From an uncultured beta proteobacterium (lineage in GTDB: Bacteria; Pseudomonadota; Gammaproteobacteria; Burkholderiales; Burkholderiaceae_C), in the NCBI GenBank assembly GCA_903944555.1, contig CAJASG010000216.1, positions 1-5,686 on the forward strand: 5,686 nt of DNA. The letters run 5' to 3'. The translations under genes and the position numbers were made by a program. The notes beneath the pieces were generated by a model. The model was not told where the DNA came from, did not search any database, and saw only the letters and a program-made list of their open reading frames with translations. Positions within the stretch are counted from its first letter, which is position 1. Each line of letters opens with the position of its first letter. Below, piece by piece: positions 1 through 5,686 of the stretch.

Positions 1-819
<819 letters not shown>

Positions 820-828
820 ACAACACCG

Positions 829-1104
829 ATGGGCAACCGCATTGTCCCGACCGCCTTGATCATCTTATTGATGATCTTGCACGGCCAATTGTGGTTTGGC
901 AGGGGCAGTGTGCCCAATGTTTCCAAGTTGCATGGGCAACTGGAAACCCAAATGCGCAGCAATGCCCAGGCGGCGCTTGCCAATGACCGCCTTAGCGCGG
1001 AAATTCACGACCTCCAGGAGGGGCTAGAAATCGTGGAAGAAAAGGCCCGCGCCGAACTGGGTATGGTCAAGGCCAACGAGATTTATATCCAAATCGCGCG
1101 CTAG
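829..1104 (+). CDS. ftsB: Cell division protein FtsB (septum formation initiator family)
   Basis: FtsB is a small bitopic inner-membrane protein that forms a complex with FtsL and FtsQ and helps switch on septal peptidoglycan synthesis. The 91-residue product has the expected layout. A short cytoplasmic N-terminus (MGNR) leads into one membrane helix at about residues 5-22 (IVPTALIILLMILHGQLWFG). A heptad-like charged coiled coil follows at about 30-75, and the tail contains the family-typical LEIVEEKARAELGMVK followed by EIYIQI. Length fits the family, which is usually about 90-105 residues. The gene begins 9 bases after the eno stop, so co-transcription or translational coupling with eno is likely; no good Shine-Dalgarno precedes the ATG. 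Identification rests on the combination of eno neighbour, size, membrane helix and C-terminal motif. Confidence 0.95.
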   Translation: MGNRIVPTALIILLMILHGQLWFGRGSVPNVSKLHGQLETQMRSNAQAALANDRLSAEIHDLQEGLEIVEEKARAELGMVKANEIYIQIAR

Positions 1105-1124
1105 CGCCAGGCGCCGACGTTCCG

Positions 1125-1655
1125 ATGAAAATTGCAATTCTGGGCGCCGAATGCACTGGTAAGACCCAGCTGGCACAGGGACTGACCCAGGCATTGGTGA
1201 GTCGAATTGGCGATACAGCCTCCAAAGTCTTTCTAATTGCCGACACCCCCGCATTGATGGCCGCCATCCACCATGATGTTCTGTTTAACGACGCGTCTTG
1301 GTACCCCGCCGCGCTGGAGCAGCACCACGGCTACGATCTGACGTTGGTCATGGGTTTGGACCTACCATGGGCTCCCAACGGGGTTCAGCGTGACAGCCCC
1401 CGCTCACAATCCAAGGTGGATGCCCGCTTGCGCGAGGTACTTCAAACCAAGCAACTGGACTACACCGTCGTCTACGGAACCGGTGCAGACCGCACGGACT
1501 GCGCGTTGCAGACCATCCTCCACTGCACAAAGAAAACACACACACGCTCCACCAAGCCATCTGCATGGCGGTGGAGCTGCGAAAAATGCTCAGACTCAGA
1601 CTGCGAACACCGTCTTTTCAGTGAACTGATTACGTCGGATTCAATGCGGGTCTGA
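1125..1655 (+). CDS. Small P-loop ATPase/kinase-like protein (NadR kinase-domain-like) with C-terminal Cys/His motif
   Basis: The 176-residue product starts with a beta strand and a clear Walker A loop, GAECTGKT at residues 7-14. Other family-like blocks are IADTPALM (39-46), YDLTLVMGLDLPW (70-82) and NGVQRDSPR (85-93), then a strand VVYGTG (115-120). The DLPW plus downstream G..RD arrangement resembles the ribosylnicotinamide kinase domain of NadR and related AAA-family proteins that, as I recall, often follow eno-ftsB in Burkholderiales. The exact substrate cannot be told. The C-terminus has a compact CEKCSDSDCEH motif (Cys152, Cys155, Cys160, His162) that could bind a metal. Only about 25 residues separate the Walker A loop from IADTPALM; from memory, relatives have a longer segment there (roughly 40-50 extra residues), so this copy may carry an in-frame deletion. 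The gene lies 20 bases after ftsB with no clear ribosome site. Its last 15 bases overlap the convergent hslO gene. Confidence 0.8.
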   Translation: MKIAILGAECTGKTQLAQGLTQALVSRIGDTASKVFLIADTPALMAAIHHDVLFNDASWYPAALEQHHGYDLTLVMGLDLPWAPNGVQRDSPRSQSKVDARLREVLQTKQLDYTVVYGTGADRTDCALQTILHCTKKTHTRSTKPSAWRWSCEKCSDSDCEHRLFSELITSDSMRV

Positions 1656-2630
1656 GCCGCCCGCGACAGCCCGTGTGGGGGCTGTGAACAGTTGCGCTGC
1701 ATCCACCGGGTCAAACCGGTACTGAACACCACAAAATTCGCACCCAACCTCAATATCCTCGCGTTCCGAAAGAATGCTTTCGGCTTCTTCCCGTCCCAAG
1801 CCAACAATCATCTTGCCAACCCGCTCGCGACTACAGTTGCAGGCAAAACGCGGCGCCGACGCACCCTCCAATGGTTCAAACCGTGTGATCTGCTCTTCCC
1901 AAAAAAGACGGTGCAAAATGGTTTCTACATCCAGCGTCAACAATTCCTCGCGTTTAAGGCTGCTGGCCAGGATTGCTATACGGTTGTAATGCTCGTTCAA
2001 CCCGATTTGGTCTTCGTTTTCTTTCGCCACCATGCTGCCTGCCAAATTAGCCGTGCCTTGCATGGGCAAACGTTGTATCAACAACCCTGCAGCCACGTTT
2101 TCATCGGCGGCCAGCACGAGGGTGGTATCCAACTGCTCGCTTTGCAGCATGTAGTGCTCCAGCACCGCGCTGACCTTTTCAATGGGTTTACCGTGGTCAT
2201 CAAACAAGGGCACCACGCCTTGATAAGGCTGCTGCCCAGGAAACTTCGTGTTGGGGTCCAGCGTAATCGCACAACGCCCCTGGTTCGAGACATTGACCAT
2301 TTCACTCAAACTGGCGGCAGGCTCAACCTGCGCGGTCACCGTAGCCGTCGCACGCAATGCCAAATCAGGCTGCACCTCCACCACAGCCAGCTTGACGGGG
2401 CCATCACCAAAAACTTGAAGAATCAGGGAGCCATCAAACTTGATGTTGGACTGCATCAGGGTGGCCGCTGCCACCATCTCGCCCAACATCTCGCGCACCG
2501 GCGCAGCGTACGCGCCCGTCGTGCTGTTGGAGGCTCGGCGACGCAGTATCTCGGTCCACGTATCGGTCAAACGGACCACCATTCCACGCACTGGCAGACC
2601 ATCAAATATAAATTTATGCAGTTCAGACAT
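1641..2630 (-). CDS. hslO: Hsp33 redox-regulated holdase chaperone
   Basis: Hsp33 is a cytoplasmic ATP-independent chaperone that stays inactive while reduced and zinc-bound. Oxidative unfolding turns it on, and it then holds unfolding proteins. The 329-residue product shows an N-terminal region beginning ELHKFIFDGLPVRGMVVRLTDTW. The core chaperone domain follows, with LGEMVAAATLMQSNIKFDGSLILQ-type sequence at about 49-72. The C-terminal redox switch has Cys264-x-Cys266 (FACNCSRERV) and Cys297-x-x-Cys300 (GCEFCGVQYRFD), the four zinc-binding thiols of the family. All switch cysteines are present, so redox control should be intact. The tail after the switch is about 30 residues. The start is ATG at 2628-2630, in line with the usual N-terminus; only a weak GGA-type ribosome site precedes it. 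The gene begins 5 bases after the carbonic-anhydrase-like gene, so it is probably the second gene of that transcript. Its end overlaps the convergent P-loop gene by 15 bases. Confidence 0.97.
   Translation of the reverse strand: MSELHKFIFDGLPVRGMVVRLTDTWTEILRRRASNSTTGAYAAPVREMLGEMVAAATLMQSNIKFDGSLILQVFGDGPVKLAVVEVQPDLALRATATVTAQVEPAASLSEMVNVSNQGRCAITLDPNTKFPGQQPYQGVVPLFDDHGKPIEKVSAVLEHYMLQSEQLDTTLVLAADENVAAGLLIQRLPMQGTANLAGSMVAKENEDQIGLNEHYNRIAILASSLKREELLTLDVETILHRLFWEEQITRFEPLEGASAPRFACNCSRERVGKMIVGLGREEAESILSEREDIEVGCEFCGVQYRFDPVDAAQLFTAPTRAVAGGSDPH
1666..1685. terminator. GC-rich stem-loop at the convergent end of the P-loop gene and hslO
   Basis: ACAGCCC (1666-1672) and GGGCTGT (1679-1685) form a perfect 7-bp stem with a 6-base loop. 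It lies 10 bases after the P-loop gene stop and inside the last codons of hslO. There is no T-run on either side, so it is not a textbook intrinsic terminator. It may still slow polymerase or protect the 3' end of the rightward transcript, and it could equally be chance in GC-rich coding DNA. Confidence 0.3.
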
Positions 2631-2635
2631 ACGCT

Positions 2636-3160
2636 TTATCCAATTTTCTTAAGCCCTGCCCTGAAGCGGCGGGCATTTTCAATGTAATGCAGGGCACTCA
2701 GTGTGAGGCCTGCTTGTTGCTGCTCGGTCAACTCACGCACCACTTTGGCCGGACTTCCAATAATCATGGACCCATCGGGGAACTCCTTGCCCTCGGTGAC
2801 CAAGGCACCAGCGCCCACGATGCATCCTTTTCCAATCTTGGCACCATTCAACACCACCGCACCAATGCCGATGAGCGAACCATCGCCAATGGTGCAGCCA
2901 TGCAGCATGACCTTGTGGCCCACTGTCACGTTATTGCCCACGGTCAGGGGCTTGCCAACGTCCGCATGCAATACGCTGGCATCTTGAATGTTGGAGCCAC
3001 GTCCAATGGTGATGCATTCGGTGTCACCGCGAATTACCACACCGAACCAAACACTCGCGTCTTCGCCCAGCTCCACGTTCCCCATGACCTGTGCGCTGTC
3101 AGCCACCCAGGCCGACTCCGCCATACGGGGAGAGATATTGTCAAGTTCGTAAATTGCCAC
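2636..3160 (-). CDS. Gamma-carbonic-anhydrase-like hexapeptide-repeat protein (YrdA/CamH-like)
   Basis: The 174-residue product is a left-handed beta-helix of the bacterial transferase hexapeptide type, with [LIV]-G-x4 repeats over about residues 25-125 ([50 protein letters not shown]). It is followed by the family signature [10 protein letters not shown] (135-144) and a C-terminal helix. Three histidines, His65, His82 and His87 (LHAD and GHKVMLH), match the zinc site of gamma carbonic anhydrases. Arg44, Asp46, Gln59 and Asp60 match the supporting residues. The acidic proton-shuttle loop of the archaeal Cam enzyme is not evident, so it resembles YrdA/CamH-type proteins, whose activity is often low or unproven. 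The start is GTG (3158-3160), chosen because the ORF begins there with the family-typical MAIYELD and an AGGA lies 6 bases upstream. It probably shares a transcript with hslO. Confidence 0.93.
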   Translation of the reverse strand: MAIYELDNISPRMAESAWVADSAQVMGNVELGEDASVWFGVVIRGDTECITIGRGSNIQDASVLHADVGKPLTVGNNVTVGHKVMLHGCTIGDGSLIGIGAVVLNGAKIGKGCIVGAGALVTEGKEFPDGSMIIGSPAKVVRELTEQQQAGLTLSALHYIENARRFRAGLKKIG

Positions 3161-3166
3161 GTTATT

Positions 3167-3170
3167 TCCT
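3167..3170 (-). promoter_or_regulatory. Ribosome binding site of the carbonic-anhydrase-like gene
   Basis: The minus strand reads AGGA here, 6 bases before a GTG codon. This is the clearest Shine-Dalgarno in the window and supports the GTG at 3158-3160 as the true start, although no ATG is available there. Confidence 0.75.
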
Positions 3171-3185
3171 GTAAATCAAATTACC

Positions 3186-3195
3186 TAGAATTGTA
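3186..3195. promoter_or_regulatory. Candidate overlapping divergent -10 elements
   Basis: The 38-base AT-rich gap between two divergent genes must carry, or lie next to, both promoters unless transcription enters from further away. On the plus strand TAGAAT (3186-3191) matches the sigma-70 -10 consensus at five of six bases and would start RNA at about 3198-3199, at the ATG of the DUF455 gene. On the minus strand TACAAT (3195-3190) also matches five of six and would start RNA at about 3183, leaving a leader of about 22 bases that includes the AGGA site. The two hexamers share 3190-3191. Neither has a recognisable -35 at 16-18 bases spacing or an extended -10 TG, so this is a weak prediction. 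Confidence 0.3.
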
Positions 3196-3198
3196 GGG

Positions 3199-4017
3199 AT
3201 GGAACTCAGACAACGTGCGCACCGTGCTTTTTGCATGACTGACGCCAAACTCAAATGTGAAGCGGTGCAGCTACTTTGGAGCGACTTGGACCACCTCGCT
3301 CTTGACGCGCTGGTTTCACTAGAACCGCCGGAGCGGCCTGGTAGTCCGCCAAAGCCTGAACTGGTGCACCCACAAGACGTGCCCCGTCGCTCGCCCTTTA
3401 CACCCCAAGGGCATGCGGCGCTGGTTCATTCCATTGCCCATATCGAATTCAATGCCATCAATTTGGCTTTGGATGCCATCTGGCGCTTTGCGGGTCTGCC
3501 TGCCAAGTATTACCACGACTGGATGCGCGTCGCACAGGAAGAGGCAAAGCACTTCTCTCTATTGCGAAAGCACCTCCAGGAGCTTGGCTATGACTATGGC
3601 GATTTCCAGGCGCATGAAGGACTGTGGACCATGTGCGCGGCAACCCAGCACGATGTTGTCGCACGCATGGCGCTGGTGCCGCGCACGCTGGAGGCGCGCG
3701 GTCTGGACGCAATCCCCCTGGTACAAATCAAATTGCGCAAGGTGGCCACCCCACAAGCACTGGCAGTGGTATCCATCCTTGAATTGATCTTGCAGGAAGA
3801 GGTTGGTCATGTGACCATTGGCAACCACTGGTACCACTGGCTGTGCCAACGTGCCGGACTCAACCCCGAACACTTCTACAAGCAGGCGTCAGATCTCTAC
3901 GGCGGCCCCCGGCTAAAGCCGCCGTTCAATATTGAGGCTCGCAGGCAGGCAGGCTTTACCGAATCCGAAATCAACGCCCTGCCAACGGCTAATGAGCCCC
4001 ATTTCAAGCACGTCTAG
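3199..4017 (+). CDS. DUF455 ferritin-like di-iron domain protein, function unknown
   Basis: The 272-residue product belongs to the DUF455 ferritin-like family, whose biochemical role is not established. A four-helix-bundle ligand pattern is visible: Glu83 in HIEFNAINLALDA, Glu115 and His118 in QEEAKHF (ExxH), Glu165 in TLEARGLD, and Glu201 and His204 in LQEEVGHVTIGNHWY (ExxH). That is the full E, ExxH, E, ExxH set for a carboxylate-bridged di-iron centre, so an oxidase, hydroxylase or peroxide-handling role is possible. The N-terminal 65 residues (helical start, then a Pro-rich segment with PERPGSPPKP) and the C-terminal PPFNIEARRQAGF block are family features. The ATG at 3199 is chosen because the ELRQRA...DAK N-terminus looks family-like; an in-frame ATG at 3235 is the alternative. 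The purine run GTAGGG abuts the ATG too closely to serve as a normal ribosome site. It is divergent from the carbonic-anhydrase/hslO pair and 28 bases upstream of the EAL-HDOD gene. Confidence 0.9.
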   Translation: MELRQRAHRAFCMTDAKLKCEAVQLLWSDLDHLALDALVSLEPPERPGSPPKPELVHPQDVPRRSPFTPQGHAALVHSIAHIEFNAINLALDAIWRFAGLPAKYYHDWMRVAQEEAKHFSLLRKHLQELGYDYGDFQAHEGLWTMCAATQHDVVARMALVPRTLEARGLDAIPLVQIKLRKVATPQALAVVSILELILQEEVGHVTIGNHWYHWLCQRAGLNPEHFYKQASDLYGGPRLKPPFNIEARRQAGFTESEINALPTANEPHFKHV

Positions 4018-4045
4018 AATGCATTGAACAAGCCACTCTTGCACT

Positions 4046-5302
4046 ATGTCCGCACCAAGTTATTCCGCTCCATTCCAGCAAGATCAACCCACAAAGCAAA
4101 TCGCTATTGCGAGGCAGGCCATACTGGACAGTGACCGCGATGTGTTTGGGTATGAATTGTTTGACCGGTCCATTGAACCCCACGCGCACACGGCAGCCTC
4201 CGACGCCCGATTGCTGTTCAATGTACTTTCTGGCACAGATGGCGAATCACTGGCTGGCAGCAAGACACTTTTCATCAATTGCACGCTGGACAGCATCGCA
4301 GGTGGGCATCTCGACCTCGTTTCACCGGAACGGGTGGTGCTGGAAATACCGCCTTTGCCCGTTTCACAGGTGAGCCAGGTGCAAGACCGCTTGCACAGCC
4401 TCATTGAAATACAAAAACGCGGTTTTCGCCTTGCGTTTGAATACTCCATACTGACGCGTCCTTATGAATCCTGGTTGCCACTGGCCTCGTTCATCAAATT
4501 TGACCTGTCTGTTTTAAAGGCTGCCGCCGTTGGCTCTTTTGTGCAACTGGCGCAAAGCAAGACTACCGCGCTGCTGATTGCCGAGAAAGTCGAAACCATT
4601 GCCCAATACCAACTGGTGTCAGGTCTTGGTGTTGGACTGTTCCAAGGGTACTGGTTTGCCAAACCCGTCCTCTTGCAAGGACACACGGTTAGACCCACCC
4701 AGACAAACATCCTGCATTTGATCAATTTGGTTCGTAAACAAGCCAGCACCAGCGACATTGAAGAGGTTTTTAAACGCGACCCAACGCTTTCATTCAACCT
4801 GCTTCGTTTCATTAACTCCGCCGGGTTTGGCATGCGCACCGAAGTCACATCCTTCAAGCATGCCGTGATGCTGTTGGGACTCAAACGCCTATTCAAGTGG
4901 GCTGCGCTGCTCATGACAACCTCGCAGTCGGGAGATACACCTCCTGCGGTCGGTGTCACTGCCGTCGTAAGAGGGCGGCTTATGGAGCTACTGGCGGAGG
5001 AGCTGCTGCCAACGGAGGAGTGCGACAACGCGTTCGTCGTTGGTGTCTTCTCACTTCTCGACGCAATGCTGGGGGTGTCGATGGAGGAAGCATTGGCAAT
5101 ACTGTCCTTACCGGTCAATGTGACTGATGCACTTTTGTATCGCAGTGGGCCGCTGGCCCCCATCCTGGCGTTGACCATTGCTTGCGAAACCGGTGATGAT
5201 CTTGCGTTTGCACAAGCAGCCACCGCTTTGGGACTGAACAGTAACCAAATCAACTCAGCCCACCTGCAGGCACTATCCTGGGCGGATGCGTTCGGCGCGT
5301 AG
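4046..5302 (+). CDS. YuxH-type signalling protein: degenerate EAL domain plus HDOD domain
   Basis: The 418-residue cytoplasmic protein (no signal peptide or membrane helix) has an N-terminal EAL-like domain at about residues 17-210 and an HDOD domain at about 215-410. EAL-like blocks are AILDSDRDVFGYELF (25-39), FINCT (76-80), VVLEIPP (97-103), FIKFDLS (149-155), IAEKVET (178-184) and GLFQGYWFAKP (198-208). Thus the counterparts of the EAL Glu (Glu37), Asn78, Glu100, Lys151, Glu180 and Gln200 remain. The DDFG metal-binding pair is replaced by Glu132-Tyr133, and EAL itself reads ELF. c-di-GMP hydrolysis is therefore unlikely, though binding is possible. HDOD hallmarks are FKRDPTLSFNLLRFINSAGFG (242-262), HAVMLLGLKRL and VVGVFSLLDAMLG; as usual for HDOD, HD-type metal ligands are absent. 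Proteins of this type are linked to c-di-GMP and stress signalling in other bacteria. No ribosome site is obvious. It probably follows the DUF455 gene on the same transcript. Confidence 0.93.
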   Translation: MSAPSYSAPFQQDQPTKQIAIARQAILDSDRDVFGYELFDRSIEPHAHTAASDARLLFNVLSGTDGESLAGSKTLFINCTLDSIAGGHLDLVSPERVVLEIPPLPVSQVSQVQDRLHSLIEIQKRGFRLAFEYSILTRPYESWLPLASFIKFDLSVLKAAAVGSFVQLAQSKTTALLIAEKVETIAQYQLVSGLGVGLFQGYWFAKPVLLQGHTVRPTQTNILHLINLVRKQASTSDIEEVFKRDPTLSFNLLRFINSAGFGMRTEVTSFKHAVMLLGLKRLFKWAALLMTTSQSGDTPPAVGVTAVVRGRLMELLAEELLPTEECDNAFVVGVFSLLDAMLGVSMEEALAILSLPVNVTDALLYRSGPLAPILALTIACETGDDLAFAQAATALGLNSNQINSAHLQALSWADAFGA

Positions 5303-5315
5303 CCTATAGGGCAAA

Positions 5316-5686
5316 TTAGCCTCTGGGGTGGTGCTGTGCGTGCAGCTGCGCCAGGCGCTCTCTGGCCACATGGGTGTAAATCGTAGTGGTAGATATATCG
5401 GCATGGCCGAGCAAAATCTGCACGGCACGCAGGTCTGCCCCGTGGTTCAGTAAATGGGTCGCGAATGCGTGGCGCAGCGTGTGCGGAGACATGGGTGACT
5501 GAATACCGGCCTGTGCCGCATATTTCTTGACCACCATCCAGAACATGACGCGTGACATCGCGGTTCCGGGTGTGGCTCCGCGCACAGTGATAAACAAATC
5601 GTTGGTTTGCTTCCCGGCCAGCAGGTCGGCTCTGGCACCGCCCAAATACCGGCGCAGCCATTGGCTGGCCACCTCGCCAAACGGAA
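5316..5686 (-). CDS. xerD: Site-specific tyrosine recombinase XerD, C-terminal part, 5' end outside window
   Basis: XerD works with XerC at the chromosomal dif site, under FtsK control, to resolve chromosome dimers. The minus-strand frame is open to the right edge; 122 complete codons are visible, beginning PFGEVASQWLRRYL and ending HAQHHPRG at the TAA (5316-5318). The catalytic domain shows SPHTLRHAFATHLLNHGADLR (His and Arg of HxxR), LLGHADISTT (second His) and the nucleophile Tyr in TTIYTHV, encoded at 5376-5378. That Tyr has 19 residues after it, as in E. coli XerD. The catalytic Lys lies in the beta-hairpin around LFITVRG or just before it and I cannot place it surely; the first catalytic Arg and the N-terminal core-binding domain are outside the window. 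The HAQHHPRG ending is typical of XerD rather than XerC or an integron or phage integrase, so this is a housekeeping gene, not a mobile-element marker. It converges on the EAL-HDOD gene with a 13-base gap. Confidence 0.93.
   Translation of the reverse strand, partial: PFGEVASQWLRRYLGGARADLLAGKQTNDLFITVRGATPGTAMSRVMFWMVVKKYAAQAGIQSPMSPHTLRHAFATHLLNHGADLRAVQILLGHADISTTTIYTHVARERLAQLHAQHHPRG

Noticed and set aside
1105..1124. GGCGCC-rich gap between ftsB and the P-loop gene as a promoter or attenuator
   Set aside because: Only 20 bases, no -10-like box and no stable stem-loop; it reads as a simple operon spacer.
1692..2687. 331-codon plus-strand open frame antisense to hslO
   Set aside because: Although slightly longer than hslO, its translation is His/Arg/Gln-rich with no known motif, while the opposite strand encodes an unmistakable Hsp33 with all four switch cysteines.
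2687..3196. 169-codon plus-strand open frame antisense to the carbonic-anhydrase-like gene
   Set aside because: The minus strand encodes clear hexapeptide repeats with zinc histidines; the plus frame has no family features.
4018..4045. TTGAAC at 4024-4029 as a -35 for the EAL-HDOD gene
   Set aside because: No -10-like hexamer lies at 16-18 bases spacing; the nearest candidate, CACTAT at 4042-4047, is only 12 bases away and overlaps the start codon.
5303..5310. CCTATAGG palindrome between the EAL-HDOD gene and xerD as a terminator or operator
   Set aside because: The perfect palindrome has no loop and no T-run and is only 8 bases; chance occurrence is likely.
4462..5661. 399-codon minus-strand open frame spanning the EAL-HDOD gene and part of xerD
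   Set aside because: It crosses two well-supported genes in a different frame, is low-complexity (Ser/Arg/Ala-rich), and shows no domain. The xerD part is in another minus-strand frame.
5316..5686. Tyrosine recombinase as a sign of an integrated phage, integron or genomic island
   Set aside because: The C-terminal sequence and HAQHHPRG ending match housekeeping XerD, and no att-like repeats, tRNA or cargo genes are nearby.

Overview
The window looks like an ordinary piece of chromosome from a betaproteobacterium, most likely order Burkholderiales and close to Comamonadaceae. This rests on the protein sequences: the eno-ftsB pair, an Hsp33 with a CxC/CxxC tail, a XerD ending in HAQHHPRG, and a stand-alone DUF455 ferritin-like protein. 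No database search was run. The DNA is moderately GC-rich and almost entirely coding. No gap between genes exceeds 40 bases, and I see no tRNA, rRNA, CRISPR array, insertion sequence or prophage gene.

Layout, left to right: (1) A rightward cluster holds the 3' part of eno (enolase), then ftsB (division protein), then a small P-loop ATPase/kinase-like gene, with gaps of 9 and 20 bases. (2) A leftward pair, read from 3160 down to 1641, holds a gamma-carbonic-anhydrase-like hexapeptide-repeat protein followed 5 bases later by hslO (Hsp33). The end of hslO overlaps the end of the P-loop gene by 15 bases. (3) A rightward pair holds a DUF455 ferritin-like protein and, 28 bases on, a protein with a degenerate EAL domain and an HDOD domain. 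Only 38 bases separate this pair from the divergent carbonic-anhydrase/hslO pair. (4) The 3' part of xerD lies on the minus strand, convergent with the EAL-HDOD gene, and runs off the right edge.

The genes do not form one pathway. They cover glycolysis, divisome assembly, redox-stress protein holding, probable c-di-GMP-related or HDOD signalling, and chromosome dimer resolution. I found no convincing new multi-gene system. The less understood parts are the P-loop protein with a Cys/His tail (1125-1655), the DUF455 protein with a complete set of carboxylate-bridged di-iron ligands (3199-4017), and the compressed divergent control region between 3161 and 3198. There, the two best -10-like hexamers overlap, and the rightward one would give an almost leaderless DUF455 transcript.
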